NCBI GenBank assembly: GCA_937941455.1
Contig: CALDHM010000026.1
Span: 1 to 46,531, forward strand
Length of the DNA: 46,531 nt
Source: an uncultured Pirellulaceae bacterium
GTDB lineage: Bacteria > Planctomycetota > Planctomycetia > Pirellulales > Pirellulaceae
Direction of reading: 5' to 3'
Positions 1-9,348 of the stretch are shown here, one piece after another. Numbering within the stretch: position 1 is the stretch's first letter; every line of letters starts with the position of its first letter. The position numbers and the translations under genes are program-made. The notes below the pieces were generated by a model that was not told the DNA's origin, did not search any database, and saw only the letters and a program-made list of their open reading frames with translations.

Positions 1-142
1 TCGCCAAGAGCGCCTCTTCGTCCAGGATGGCGATCGACTTGTAGCGTGATTCCCAGAAGGTCCCCTTGCAGTCGTCTTCTCGATTGGCCAGCCGGGCCAG
101 CGGCTCCTTGAGGGCCTTCATGAACCACCCCAGATCCTGCAT
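1..142 (-). pseudogene. Fragment of an IS200-like (Y1/REP-associated) transposase, running off the left edge
   Basis: Reading the minus strand from an ATG at 142 gives 47 codons to the window edge. They include FMKALKEPLARLANRED and GTFWESRYKSIAILDEEALL, which match the mid-to-C-terminal part of Y1/REP-associated transposases (typical forms are WFM..L.E.IARRANRED and G.FWEGRFKSQALLDE.A). The N-terminal half, which carries the HUH metal-binding motif, is absent: an in-frame TAA lies just upstream of the ATG, so the fragment is 5'-truncated and probably inactive. Two copies of a 17-bp repeat lie immediately upstream. What remains of the C-terminus lies outside the window, so it cannot be said whether the fragment is cut on both sides. 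Confidence 0.65.
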
Positions 143-150
143 CTTTTAAA

Positions 151-197
151 TTATGCCAGTCCTTTTTGTCTTCTGTTTTATTATGCCAGTCCTTTTT
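151..197. repeat. Two direct copies of a 17-bp repeat next to the transposase fragment
   Basis: The sequence ttatgccagtccttttt occurs at 151-167 and again at 181-197, a period of exactly 30 bp, in the same orientation. Read in the transposase direction it is an A-run followed by GGACTGGCATAA. The copies abut the truncated transposase, so they probably belong to the mobile element's end or to a degraded target structure. That link is inferred from position only. Confidence 0.6.
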
Positions 198-239
198 ATT
201 TTGCTTATTTGAGTTGCCTCGCTGCTGATGTGCCGAAAA

Positions 240-1313
240 TCAGCGGCGGCGGGAGCGGATGTCGATGCGATCTCGAATCGCGACCAGGCAGACCTCGCGG
301 CGGTTGAAGGCGAGTTGCCGGGTTTTGACGACATCGAACCCCCACTGACGCACGCGTTGGCGAAATTCATGGAGCGCATCAGCCAACTCCCAGCGCGTCA
401 GCTTGAGGGTCAGAATGAGCCCGCGGAAATGCAAATGTTGGTTGCCTACGAATTCCTCGACGGTATCGAGGGTATAGTTGGGAGCGACGTTGAGGTCGGC
501 GACGAGCCAGCGGGCACCCGCCACCTCCTTTTTGCGGACGTCTTTGCTGCGCATTTGCAAGTGCATCAACCGCGGATGTTCGGCAATCGCTGGATCGAGC
601 GGGGCCGGATCGATGGCGAAGACCGATGCCCCTTGCTCGAGCAAGAACTCGCTGGCTCCTCCTGGAGCACTGCCCAGCTCGACGACCAGATCCCCCCGCC
701 GCAACGGAAAATGGCTCCACGCGCAGGCCTCGGCGATCTTGTAATAAGCCCGGCTGATCAACTCGTCGTCGCGAACAAGTGGTGGTACGCCCCCGACCCA
801 ACGAGCGGCCGTCGTGGCGGCAACATGCCAACCGATCCACCACTGCGTCGGTTCGATGATGATCACATCCAGAACCGTCTGGTCGGCCGTGGCAGGTTGA
901 TTGGTGACCAGCGGAACCTCGCGGTCGCGGTTCAGATCTTCGGCCAGCAAGTTGCCGACGCAAGTGGCCAGTTCTGTCGGGAAGGGCTCGAATCCCCCTT
1001 GGCCAGGGATCGCTGCGTCCCGCTCCCAAACGTGCAGCTGATCAAACGAGCGATTGGCAATCAAGGGTTTCAACTGTTCGATGAGTTGGTCGCTGCTGTT
1101 CCCCGTGCAGGCCCCGAGGCTCCAGCCATAAGTGCGGGCAAAGGTCGAGCGGAGGATGAAGTTCTTCGGCAAGTCCGTCAGCAACTTGCACGTCACGAAC
1201 CCGGGCCGCGAGAAGGCGAGGCGGAGTTCCGGGTGTTCGCGCAACAGTTCGGCCTTCAAGGCCGATTCGGCACGGTGTTGGCAGACTACGAAAATGAATT
1301 CTGATTCGTTCAA
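240..1313 (-). CDS. RlmM-like FtsJ-family 23S rRNA 2'-O-ribose methyltransferase
   Basis: This 357-residue protein has an N-terminal region resembling the RNA-binding part of RlmM and a C-terminal FtsJ/RrmJ-type SAM methyltransferase domain. The SAM-binding loop is ELGSAPGG (212-219). All four residues of the FtsJ K-D-K-E catalytic set can be placed: K192 in SRAYYKIAEA, D273 in VADLNV, K304 in LTLKL and E340 in RREVCLVA. RlmM of E. coli methylates the 2'-O of C2498 in 23S rRNA in the cytoplasm; the exact target here is inferred. The start codon is TTG: the reading frame is open only a short way further upstream and holds no ATG or GTG before a TAA. It is divergent from the next gene. Confidence 0.82.
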   Translation of the reverse strand: MNESEFIFVVCQHRAESALKAELLREHPELRLAFSRPGFVTCKLLTDLPKNFILRSTFARTYGWSLGACTGNSSDQLIEQLKPLIANRSFDQLHVWERDAAIPGQGGFEPFPTELATCVGNLLAEDLNRDREVPLVTNQPATADQTVLDVIIIEPTQWWIGWHVAATTAARWVGGVPPLVRDDELISRAYYKIAEACAWSHFPLRRGDLVVELGSAPGGASEFLLEQGASVFAIDPAPLDPAIAEHPRLMHLQMRSKDVRKKEVAGARWLVADLNVAPNYTLDTVEEFVGNQHLHFRGLILTLKLTRWELADALHEFRQRVRQWGFDVVKTRQLAFNRREVCLVAIRDRIDIRSRRR

Positions 1314-1509
1314 GTCGGGATCTTTTCTCTGCGCTGGTGTGCTGGCCCAGGCACATTACCGATTACCGGCTCGGACCAGGGACCGTTGTCATTGGGCGGT
1401 GACGGTCGTCGCCGCGGGTTCCCAGTATAGCGAATTTCAGCGAAATCGATGATAATAACGCAAACTACCTGCGGCATTCCCCCTACATTGCTCGACAAGG
1501 AATACGAAC

Positions 1510-2820
1510 ATGTTCGCTCGACTCACTCGCGGTTGTCTGATTGTGGCCATTTCGCTAGGCATGTTTCATGGGACCTATGGTGATGACTGGTTGCGATTCC
1601 GCGGCCCCAACGGCAGCGGATTGGGTGCTGGGGAGTTGAGAGCGCTCAAATGGTCGTCGACTGAAAATTTGCGTTGGTCGAAAGCGCTACCCGGGTTCGG
1701 CAGCTCATCGCCGATTGTCGTGGGGGATCTGATAGTCGTCACCTGTTACTCGGGTTACGGACTCGACGTTCAAGCGCCGGGCGACATGCAAAATCTCGTG
1801 CGGCATGTTTTGGCCTTCGATCGCAGCACCGGTGAAAAACGGTGGCAAGTCGATTTGCCCAACACCGAGGTCGAGGATGAATACAAAGGCTTCATCTCTG
1901 AGCACGGTTATTCGAGCAGCACGCCCGCCAGCGATGGCGAGCGAGTGTACTGCTTTTTCGGCAAGGCTGGCGTGTATGCCTTCGATCTCACGGGCAAACA
2001 ATTGTGGCACACCAAGGTTGGTAACTTTTCCGATCCGGCCAAGTGGGGGGACGGCTCCAGCCCGATCGTGTACGGTGATTTGTTGATCGTCAATGCTGGG
2101 ATCGTCGGTCACGCGGTCGTGGCACTGAATCGGCGGGACGGTGCGGAGGTGTGGAAGGTCGAGGATCCGGGATTCACCAACACTTGGTCGACGCCGATAC
2201 TGGTCCAGGCCGGGGAGCGAGTGGAGCTCGTGATGAGCGTTCCCAAGCGACTGTTCGCGCTCGACCCAGCAACGGGCAAAAAGCTCTGGTGGGCCGCATC
2301 TCCGATCGAGCAGACGGTTTGCCCCAGCTTGGCGGAGTCGAACGGTGTCGTGTATGCAGTCGGTGGACGAGCTGGCCGAGGTATCGCGGTGCGGTGCGGA
2401 GGCAGTGGGGACGTGACCGAAAGCCATTTGCTGTGGGATGCCCGGGTGGATGCCGGGATTTGCACACCGATTGTCGTCAACGGTCGGTTGTACTGGAACT
2501 CGCGCGGGCTGGTCAGTTGCCTCAATTGCGAAAATGGTCAAGAAGTTTTCAAGGAGCGACTCAAGCCGGAGGTGGCACCGGCCCAAGGTCAACGGCGTAG
2601 CCCAGCAGGAGATTACGCATCGCCAATCGCGGTGGGGGACAAAATCGTCATGGTGACCCGCAACGGAGATGCGGCCGTGATCGCCGCCGCTGGTAAGTTC
2701 GAGATTTTGTCATTCAATTCGTTCGCCGATGACGGCAGCCTGTTCAATGCCACGCCGGCGTTCAGCGAAGGGGATTTGTTCATTCGTTCGAACAAGATGT
2801 TGTACTGCATTGGTAACTAG
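1510..2820 (+). CDS. Secreted PQQ-like beta-propeller repeat protein (BamB-like fold)
   Basis: The 436-residue protein starts with a probable signal peptide (positive MFARLTRG, a hydrophobic stretch to about residue 20, cleavage near residue 24). The mature part begins with [11 protein letters not shown], a hallmark of the large family of planctomycete outer-wall-binding PQQ-like proteins. Repeated blades of the form [19 protein letters not shown] and [12 protein letters not shown] indicate a WD40/PQQ-type beta-propeller. Function is unknown; family members are periplasmic or surface proteins, and related folds act as scaffolds (BamB) or quinoprotein dehydrogenases. No catalytic assignment can be made. 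The ATG is supported by AAGGA about 8 bases upstream. It is followed after about 17 bases by the flavoprotein gene. Confidence 0.85.
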   Translation: MFARLTRGCLIVAISLGMFHGTYGDDWLRFRGPNGSGLGAGELRALKWSSTENLRWSKALPGFGSSSPIVVGDLIVVTCYSGYGLDVQAPGDMQNLVRHVLAFDRSTGEKRWQVDLPNTEVEDEYKGFISEHGYSSSTPASDGERVYCFFGKAGVYAFDLTGKQLWHTKVGNFSDPAKWGDGSSPIVYGDLLIVNAGIVGHAVVALNRRDGAEVWKVEDPGFTNTWSTPILVQAGERVELVMSVPKRLFALDPATGKKLWWAASPIEQTVCPSLAESNGVVYAVGGRAGRGIAVRCGGSGDVTESHLLWDARVDAGICTPIVVNGRLYWNSRGLVSCLNCENGQEVFKERLKPEVAPAQGQRRSPAGDYASPIAVGDKIVMVTRNGDAAVIAAAGKFEILSFNSFADDGSLFNATPAFSEGDLFIRSNKMLYCIGN

Positions 2821-2837
2821 GCTGCGGGCAGGGAGTG

Positions 2838-4442
2838 ATGGACAATCAGGCTGTGGCGAATCGCCAGGTCCCGCGGCGAGCCCGCTATGATGCGGTGGTC
2901 GTCGGCGCGGGGCACAATGGGTTGGTTGCGGCGGCCTATTTGGCCCGGGCGGGCCGGTCGGTGTTGGTGCTGGAACGGAACGAGGCGATTGGCGGCGCGT
3001 CGGTCTCAGCTCAACTATTTCCTGGCTACGATGTGTGGATTTCCAGGTACGCTTACCTTGTGTCCCTTTTCCCACAAACGATCGTGGACGAACTGCAATT
3101 GGACTTTGCGACCCGCCGACGCGCGACGGCTTCTTTCACGCCGTACACCGACCGCGCTGGAGTTCCGCGGGGGTTGGTCTTGTCCAACGTCGATCCGGCG
3201 CGGACGCGAGCCTCGTTTCGTGAACTATCGGGCGACGACAGGGATTGGGAAGGTTATCAACGGCTGCTGGCGTTGGAGCAGAGCCTGGCGGAACTGGTGT
3301 GGCCGTCTTTGCTTGAGCCTCTGCGCAGCAAGGAAGATTTCCAGCGGCGCGCGCAGACACCGCTGCAGCGCGAGGCTTGGCGAGCCTTCGTCGAGCGGCC
3401 TGTGGGGGAGATCATCGAGGAAATGATCCCACATGACCTGGTGCGGGGGCTGATCATGACCGATGGCAAGATCGGTGTGTTCACCCATCCCCACGATCCC
3501 TCGCTGATTCAAAATCGCTGTTTTCTTTACCACGTCATCGGTGGCGGGACGGGAGAGTGGCGAGTTCCCGTCGGCGGGATGCGTGCATTGGTGAGCGCGC
3601 TCGCTGGGGATGCTTTGCGGCATGGAACCGAAATTGCGACAGGGCAAACGGTGACACGTGTCGATGTTACGGGCCCCTGCCCTACCGTCTGTTTTCGTGA
3701 CGGCCAGCGCGATTACACCGTCGAGGCCGGCGATGTGCTGGTCAACGGCGGTCCGAGCACCCTGGCTGCGCTGTTGGGCACGACCGCCAACAGACTGCCG
3801 ACGGACGAGGGTTCGGTGATCAAGATGAATATGCTCTTGCGGCGACTCCCCCGCGTCAAAGCCCAAGGAGTAACCAGTGCCGAGGCCTTTTGCGGCTCCT
3901 TCCATATCGACGAAGGTTACGAGCAAATGAATCTGGCCTACCAGAGGGCAAGCGGCGGGGAGTTGCCCGATCCGATCCCCTGCGAAATTTATTGCCATAC
4001 GCTGACCGATGACTCGATCATGGCACCGGAATTGCGGGAGGCGGGCTACCATACGTTGACTCTCTTCGCTCTCGACGTACCCTATCGAGTCTTCAGCGCC
4101 GATCATGACGCGCGAAAGGAACTCGCCAAACGGAGAATTTTGGCGGCTCTGGACCGCGTGTGCGATGAGCCATTTCTGGATTGTTTGGCTCGCGATCGGC
4201 ACGGCGAGCTCTGTCTCGAGATCAAAACGCCCCAAGATCTCGAGCGGGAGGTCGGCCTCGATTGGGGTAACATTTTTCATAATTCGCTGTCCTGGTTTTA
4301 CGCAGATGATCAGGAGCAGGTCGGCCGCTGGGGTGTAGAAACAGAATTTCTCCATGTGCTGCTGGCGGGTTCGTCAGCGTTGCGCGGCGGGGCGGTCAGT
4401 GGAATTCCTGGTCGCAACGCTGCGATGGCCTTGCTCCGGTAA
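2838..4442 (+). CDS. FAD-dependent oxidoreductase of the phytoene desaturase / PYROXD2 type
   Basis: About 534 residues. The N-terminus carries the FAD-binding Rossmann signature [20 protein letters not shown] followed by [14 protein letters not shown], the arrangement seen in phytoene desaturases, carotene isomerases and animal PYROXD2. The C-terminus ends with [19 protein letters not shown], the second dinucleotide-contact motif of this family. Closest in style to the PYROXD2-like group rather than true CrtI, since no other carotenoid gene is nearby; the substrate is unknown. Overlapping starts are possible: GTG at 2835 and ATG at 2838, with GGGAG directly in front. ATG was chosen. Same strand as the upstream beta-propeller gene, possibly cotranscribed. 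Confidence 0.82.
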   Translation: MDNQAVANRQVPRRARYDAVVVGAGHNGLVAAAYLARAGRSVLVLERNEAIGGASVSAQLFPGYDVWISRYAYLVSLFPQTIVDELQLDFATRRRATASFTPYTDRAGVPRGLVLSNVDPARTRASFRELSGDDRDWEGYQRLLALEQSLAELVWPSLLEPLRSKEDFQRRAQTPLQREAWRAFVERPVGEIIEEMIPHDLVRGLIMTDGKIGVFTHPHDPSLIQNRCFLYHVIGGGTGEWRVPVGGMRALVSALAGDALRHGTEIATGQTVTRVDVTGPCPTVCFRDGQRDYTVEAGDVLVNGGPSTLAALLGTTANRLPTDEGSVIKMNMLLRRLPRVKAQGVTSAEAFCGSFHIDEGYEQMNLAYQRASGGELPDPIPCEIYCHTLTDDSIMAPELREAGYHTLTLFALDVPYRVFSADHDARKELAKRRILAALDRVCDEPFLDCLARDRHGELCLEIKTPQDLEREVGLDWGNIFHNSLSWFYADDQEQVGRWGVETEFLHVLLAGSSALRGGAVSGIPGRNAAMALLR

Positions 4443-4520
4443 CGCCGCCACAGACACCACGCGGTGCCCTGAATAGGACAGAGGACAGTACCGCGATTTG
4501 AATAAGGATCAATTTCCCTC

Positions 4521-5933
4521 ATGGATTCGGAATCGACCTCAACCAGTTCCCATCAGCCCTGGGAGCAATTGAAAGCTTGTTTGGAAAGCAACGATCGCGA
4601 CGGACTGATTCGCACGGCGCAAAACTTGGAGCCGAGCGAACGAGCGCGGACCATCAGCCGCCTGGATCTCGACGAGCGGCAGCGCCTGTTGACCGGGTTG
4701 TCTCCCCGCGTCGCCGCTGATTGGATCAAAGAATTACCCAGCTCCCAAGCCGCTGAAATCATCGGGCGGTTGGAACCGGTGCAGGCCAGCGGGATGCTCG
4801 CGGAATTGGCCAGCGACGAACGCGCCGACTTGCTGGCGCAACTCGATGAACGGGCGACCAATGCGATCTTGCAGACGATGTCTCCCGAAGAGGCTGCGAG
4901 TGCCCGGCAGATGGTCAGTTACGACCCCGCCACCGCAGGCGGCTTGATGATTCGGGAACTGCTGTGCTATCCCGAAAACTTGCAGGTTCGCGATGTGTTG
5001 GCCGACCTGCGTGAGAACAACGCCACCTATTCCGATTACGAAGTGCAGTATGCCTATGTCGTGCAACGGCCGACGAACGCCGATGGAACGGAGGATCCGC
5101 TTCATTTTGGAAAGCTGGTGGGGGTCTTGCGGATGCGTGATCTGCTGTTGAGCGATCCGGCGACGTCCCTGGCGAAACTGATGATCAAGGAACCGCTGGC
5201 GGCGCAGACCGGTACGACCTTGGATGAATTATCGGAGATTTTCGACCGGCGAAGTTTTTTGGGATTGCCGATCGTCGATCCGAAGGGCCATCTGGTCGGC
5301 GTGGTTCTGCGACACGATGTCGAGGAAGCTCGCGCGAATCGGGCCGACGACGACAATTTGAAATTATTGGGGATCATCGGTGGCGAAGAATTGCGGACGA
5401 TGCCGCTAGCGACCCGCGCGGGATGGCGGTTGAGTTGGTTGATTCCCAACATTTTCCTCAACGTGATTGCCATCAGCGTGATTGCCCTTTTTGAATCGAC
5501 ATTGGAACAGGTCATCTCTCTGGCTGTCTTGCTTCCCTTGATTTCGGACATGGGGGGGAACGCTGGGATCCAAGCGATTGCGGTCAGCATCCGCGAGTTG
5601 AACTTGGGGCTCCTTCGCGCCCATGAAATTTGGTGGGTCGCGCTCAAGGAAGGCTCGGTAGGTTTGATCAACGGTGTCATTCTGGGGGCAATGGTGGCGG
5701 CCGGCGCTTGGATTTGGCAAGGCAATCCGTATCTGGGACTTGTGATCGGCGTGGCGATGGCCGTCAACACGCTGGTTGCCACTATGGTCGGGGGCGTCAT
5801 GCCCCTGTGCCTAAAAAGGTTCCACTTTGACCCGGCGTTAGCCTCCGGACCCGTACTGACGACGATCACCGACATGTCGGGCTTCTTCCTCGTCCTCAGC
5901 CTCGCGACCCTGGTGTTGCCCAAACTGATTTAA
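4521..5933 (+). CDS. mgtE: Magnesium transporter MgtE
   Basis: 470 residues with the full MgtE layout: a helical N-domain (about 1-130) rich in the LDERQRLLTGL-type repeats, two CBS domains (about 135-270) that sense cytoplasmic Mg2+, and a C-terminal membrane domain of about five helices (from about 305). The pore segment DMGGNAGIQA near residue 343 holds the conserved GGN, and TDMSGFF near residue 450 carries the conserved Asp of the ion path. MgtE is a dimeric Mg2+ channel in the inner membrane that closes when Mg2+ is high. The 78-base leader is too short for an M-box riboswitch. An AAGGA lies about 12 bases before the ATG. Confidence 0.95.
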   Translation: MDSESTSTSSHQPWEQLKACLESNDRDGLIRTAQNLEPSERARTISRLDLDERQRLLTGLSPRVAADWIKELPSSQAAEIIGRLEPVQASGMLAELASDERADLLAQLDERATNAILQTMSPEEAASARQMVSYDPATAGGLMIRELLCYPENLQVRDVLADLRENNATYSDYEVQYAYVVQRPTNADGTEDPLHFGKLVGVLRMRDLLLSDPATSLAKLMIKEPLAAQTGTTLDELSEIFDRRSFLGLPIVDPKGHLVGVVLRHDVEEARANRADDDNLKLLGIIGGEELRTMPLATRAGWRLSWLIPNIFLNVIAISVIALFESTLEQVISLAVLLPLISDMGGNAGIQAIAVSIRELNLGLLRAHEIWWVALKEGSVGLINGVILGAMVAAGAWIWQGNPYLGLVIGVAMAVNTLVATMVGGVMPLCLKRFHFDPALASGPVLTTITDMSGFFLVLSLATLVLPKLI

Positions 5934-6107
5934 CACCTACGGCAGACGGTCGAGCGGATGCGATCGATCGACGAGCATTGCCGAATAAGTCAGCGGCCCC
6001 TTTGGTGAAAGTTGTGTCGATAGCCGGCGAAAAGACAAGCCGAACCGGTTCGATTTTGCACCAAGCCCCGTCAATCGCGCGGCATTCGTCCGCGATACTC
6101 GCGAAAA

Positions 6108-6128
6108 CCGGACGCTCGCGCGTTCCGG
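6108..6128. terminator. Hairpin between two convergent genes, possible bidirectional terminator
   Basis: Arms ccggacgc (6108-6115) and gcgttccgg (6120-6128) pair with one bulged T and a 4-base loop. It sits in the 216-base space between the ends of mgtE (+) and the phosphatidyltransferase (-). No clear T-run follows on either side, so termination is only a guess from position. Confidence 0.3.
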
Positions 6129-6149
6129 CCACTAGTTTAGGCGCTTTTC

Positions 6150-6821
6150 CTAGTCTCGCGACAGCACTTCGTCATCGTGCAGTAGCTGACGCACTTGCCA
6201 GTACGACCACACGTCGCACCGCGGCTTGGACAAGGCTCGGGTGATCGCCACTCCTTCGAGATTCGTCAGAGCAACGGCCAGTGCCGAGATGCGGAACGCC
6301 CAGGAGGAGTAGTCGAGCAACAAAAAGACGACCCCGACCAGCACGAGACATTGTGAGACCTTGGCGGAATACGTGTGGTAGCTCGGCAAGCGGCCGAATT
6401 TGGCAAGGCTCACCAGGCAGGTCAGGCTATAACTGAGGATGACCATCCCCCACCATGGCCATTCCGCCATCATCACTTCGAATTTGAGGCGAAGCATACC
6501 GAACAGCAAAGCCCCATATAAAAACGCGTCGGAGATGCTGTCGAGTCGAGCGCCAAAATCCGAAGTCTGCCGGAGAACTCTAGCGATGGGGCCATCGAGC
6601 CAGTCGGAAATGTTCAGAATGACGAACAGGATCACGAACGGCTCCAGACGATTCTGCCAGGCCAAAACGATCAGCCACAGCGAGCCGAAAATTCGCGCGA
6701 GGCAAATCAAGTTGGGAACAGTCCATATCGTCGCCGCCGACCGGTCTGACGGCACAGTTCCTGACGCTGAATCGCGATCGATCGACTTGGAGGTTTCAGA
6801 CCTAGGCTCAGAGTGGGGCAT
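6150..6821 (-). CDS. CDP-alcohol phosphatidyltransferase family membrane enzyme
   Basis: 223 residues, with a soluble 30-residue N-terminus and then several membrane helices. The family signature D-G-x2-A-R-x8-G-x3-D-x3-D is complete: D76, G77, A80, R81, G90, D94, D98. Such enzymes transfer a phosphatidyl or phospho-alcohol group from a CDP-linked donor to an alcohol in the inner membrane (PgsA, PssA and relatives); the alcohol here cannot be told from sequence. A strong AGGAGAGGAG lies about 7 bases before the ATG at 6821, which favours it over the in-frame TTG at 6827. The gene start overlaps the 3' end of the upstream kinase gene by 14 bases, so the two are likely translated together. Confidence 0.85.
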   Translation of the reverse strand: MPHSEPRSETSKSIDRDSASGTVPSDRSAATIWTVPNLICLARIFGSLWLIVLAWQNRLEPFVILFVILNISDWLDGPIARVLRQTSDFGARLDSISDAFLYGALLFGMLRLKFEVMMAEWPWWGMVILSYSLTCLVSLAKFGRLPSYHTYSAKVSQCLVLVGVVFLLLDYSSWAFRISALAVALTNLEGVAITRALSKPRCDVWSYWQVRQLLHDDEVLSRD

Positions 6822-8442
6822 GATCAAGCTCCTCTCCTGACGGATCCTCGGTCGCGTCGGGTAAACGAAAAGCGGCAGCCTGCAAATCGTGCTCCAGTTC
6901 CGTGACGGTTACCCGTCGAGCCAGTTCCTCACCATTGAGCTCTTCGATCTGCCGAATTTGCTCATCGAGAACCGCCTCGGTGGCATCCGAAGGGTCATTT
7001 CCCGCTGCGGCTCGCCGCCGGATGCGGTCCCGCAAGGTTTCTTCGTCGGCAGCGCAAGAAATAATGCCGTAAACAACGTTCCGCTCGTTGGCTAAGTTGC
7101 AGAACAATTCCCGTTGCCACCGTTTGAGGAATGTGCCGTCAACCAAAACATGGAATCCGGCGAGCAAAGCCGTCTCGGCAACGTCACGGCAGTGCTGGTA
7201 AACCGTGCGCGTCATTTCCGGGGAGTACAACTCTAGCGGAAAGGGATGCGACCCCCTCTCCCCTATTCGTTCCCTCCCCAACCGTTTTCGCTCGATGTCG
7301 GTGCGGATTCGCAGGAAGTTCGGAAAATCTAGCAAGTGACGGGTGCCAAACGATTTGCCGCTACCACTCAGACCATGCGCGATCAGCAACCGCGGTTGCC
7401 GCGGTAGGACCAGACGGAGACCATAACGCAAATAAGCCTCACTGCGTGCGAAGGCGATTTCCTCGTTCGCAAATTCCGAGCGATGTTGTTGTGCGGCCAG
7501 GGCAACCGTTTTCGCACGTACCAGGGCTCGATAGAGCTTGTAGAAGGTGACCAACGGCAAGCCTTGGAAATCTCCAGAACACTCCAAATAGCGGTTCAGC
7601 AAGTGGTTGGCAAGGTCCCAGCGGCCATGCTCCTCCAAATCCATCAGCAAGAAGGCCAAATCATTGGTGACGTCGATCCAGCGAAACGCATCGTTGAATT
7701 CGATGCTGTCAAAGAGTTGCGGTTGGTCGTCGAGCCAAATCAAATTCCCAAGATGCAAATCGCCATGACACTCGCGAATCATGCCGGCTCGGCGACGATG
7801 CTCGAACGTCTCCCGCAACCGCTCGGCTCTCGCCGACGTCCAGGCCTGCAGCGGTTCGAGCAACCTGCGCAAGCGATCGGGAAGCGTCCGCGCGAGGTCG
7901 CGGAAATTGTCCATCGCATCGCCAATGATCTGCGCGGGATTTCCCCACGGCCCTTCCGCCGGCATGACGGGGGACTCCGCGTGGATCCGGGATAATTCCT
8001 CCGCCATTTTTGCGACATGCGGCACGGCCAGTTCGTGTTGTTGCAACATGGAGGACATCAACGCCGTTTGCGGAAACTGTCGCATACGGACCGCGTATTC
8101 GACGACCTCTCCGGGGGGAGAGAGCGAGAATCGACCACCCTGGCTGTAAATCGGTACGACTCGATCGTAAATCTGAGGCGCCCAGCGCCGATTGAGCTGC
8201 AACTCGGACTGGCAGAAGTGGAGGCGTTGCGCGAGTGTGCTGTAATCCAAGAACGAATTGACGATCGGTTTCTTGATTTTGTAGGCCCACCTGCCCGTGA
8301 GTAACACCCACGAGATATGGGTCTCGATCAGCTTGACGTCGGTGACTTCCTCTGCCGGATAGAAGTCCGGAGATTGCATGGCTGCAATTAGTTTCGAGGT
8401 CTTGGCATCGGTCATCGTTCTGCCAATTAGCCGTCGGCTCAT
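6808..8442 (-). CDS. Two-domain kinase: aminoglycoside-phosphotransferase-like plus P-loop ATPase
   Basis: 544 residues. The N-terminal half is an APH/choline-kinase-like fold with the Brenner motif HGDLHLGN (226-233) and a metal-binding Asp in FDSIEFN (D245). The C-terminal half is a zeta-toxin/gluconate-kinase-like P-loop domain with Walker A GLSGSGKS (357-364). The same fusion is known as a COG2187 plus COG0645 protein in many bacteria; its substrate is not established. The last 14 bases overlap the start of the phosphatidyltransferase gene, hinting at a shared role in a membrane or small-molecule phosphate pathway. No clear Shine-Dalgarno precedes the ATG at 8442; an internal ATG nine codons later is possible. 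Confidence 0.82.
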   Translation of the reverse strand: MSRRLIGRTMTDAKTSKLIAAMQSPDFYPAEEVTDVKLIETHISWVLLTGRWAYKIKKPIVNSFLDYSTLAQRLHFCQSELQLNRRWAPQIYDRVVPIYSQGGRFSLSPPGEVVEYAVRMRQFPQTALMSSMLQQHELAVPHVAKMAEELSRIHAESPVMPAEGPWGNPAQIIGDAMDNFRDLARTLPDRLRRLLEPLQAWTSARAERLRETFEHRRRAGMIRECHGDLHLGNLIWLDDQPQLFDSIEFNDAFRWIDVTNDLAFLLMDLEEHGRWDLANHLLNRYLECSGDFQGLPLVTFYKLYRALVRAKTVALAAQQHRSEFANEEIAFARSEAYLRYGLRLVLPRQPRLLIAHGLSGSGKSFGTRHLLDFPNFLRIRTDIERKRLGRERIGERGSHPFPLELYSPEMTRTVYQHCRDVAETALLAGFHVLVDGTFLKRWQRELFCNLANERNVVYGIISCAADEETLRDRIRRRAAAGNDPSDATEAVLDEQIRQIEELNGEELARRVTVTELEHDLQAAAFRLPDATEDPSGEELDHAPL

Positions 8443-8650
8443 GATGAGGCGAGTTGAATGGTCAACGCCTTGTTATTCTATTCCAAAACGCCCCAACCCA
8501 CACGGAAACGCTGGGCGGCGCGGAGCTTATGAAGTGGTGCCATAAAAAAATCGCGGTCGCAAGCGAGACGGTGGCGGGCCTTGAAGCCGATTCCTCAATT
8601 CGTCACAATGTCAACAGCGACAGCAACGCAGATCGCATGGGGGGACATCG

Positions 8651-9337
8651 ATGAGCACTCGCAATTTATTGGAAAGCTTACTGCAATCCGGACAAGACCT
8701 GGCCCAACGCGGTCAAAAACTTGCCGAACAGACGTTGGGAATCCCCGAGTCAGGTACCGAGCGGGACAAAGCGCTGGCGAATCTCGGAAAAGGCGCCGCG
8801 GTCGGCGGCGTCCTCGCCCTGCTGTTAGGAACCCGAGTCGGACGCCGCGTTGCGGGACCACTTCTAAAGATCGGTGGGATCGCCGCCGTCGGCACGATCG
8901 GCTACAACGCCTACAAAAGGTGGCAAGCCAACCAGAATTCCGTCGTGACCCCGGGGGAGCCGATCAACAAGCTGACCGATGAAAGCGCGCAGACTCGCAG
9001 CCTCCTGCTGATCCGCGCCATGATCGCTGCGGCCAACGCCGACGGACACATCGACGAAAGTGAACGGGCCGCCATTTTGTCCCGCATGCAGAGTTCGGAT
9101 ATGTCGCCTGAGGATCAAGCGATTTTGCGAGCGGAAATCGATCACCCGCTCAGTGTCGAAGAGTTGGCGAAGCAGGCCGATTCGATCATCGCTAAATCCG
9201 AGGTCTATTTGACCTCGTTGCTCTTGGTCGATGAACAAGACACGACCGAGCGGGAGTATCTGAATTCGCTCGCTCAGGCCCTCGGTTTGCCGTGGGAACT
9301 GGTGAAACAATTGGAAGCCGAAGCCGCAGCCTCCTAG
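8651..9337 (+). CDS. DUF533 (YebE-like, TerB-fold) protein
   Basis: 228 residues. An N-terminal amphipathic segment (about 1-50) is followed by a Gly/Ala-rich hydrophobic stretch (about 52-90: [15 protein letters not shown] and [14 protein letters not shown]), probably a membrane segment. The C-terminal helical domain (about 115-228, starting [17 protein letters not shown]) has the A.ADG.ID.E pattern typical of TerB/DjlA-like folds. E. coli YebE belongs to this family; no biochemical function is known. The ATG follows a G-rich GGGGGA about 6 bases upstream. Only 11 bases separate it from thyA. Confidence 0.82.
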   Translation: MSTRNLLESLLQSGQDLAQRGQKLAEQTLGIPESGTERDKALANLGKGAAVGGVLALLLGTRVGRRVAGPLLKIGGIAAVGTIGYNAYKRWQANQNSVVTPGEPINKLTDESAQTRSLLLIRAMIAAANADGHIDESERAAILSRMQSSDMSPEDQAILRAEIDHPLSVEELAKQADSIIAKSEVYLTSLLLVDEQDTTEREYLNSLAQALGLPWELVKQLEAEAAAS

Positions 9338-9348
9338 GTGGAACGATC

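Noticed and set aside
146-379. 77-codon minus-strand frame running through the 17-bp repeats
   Set aside because: Half of it is antisense repeat sequence and it overlaps the end of the RlmM-like gene; not protein-like.
228-1304. Long + strand open frame opposite the RlmM-like gene
   Set aside because: It mirrors a minus-strand gene with a complete catalytic set; its own translation resembles no family and has no ribosome binding site.
3225-4355. 376-codon minus-strand frame within the flavoprotein gene
   Set aside because: Antisense shadow of a gene with clear FAD-binding motifs; no family likeness of its own.
4443-4520. Possible magnesium riboswitch ahead of mgtE
   Set aside because: Only 78 bases separate the genes, too short for an M-box, and no matching structure was seen.
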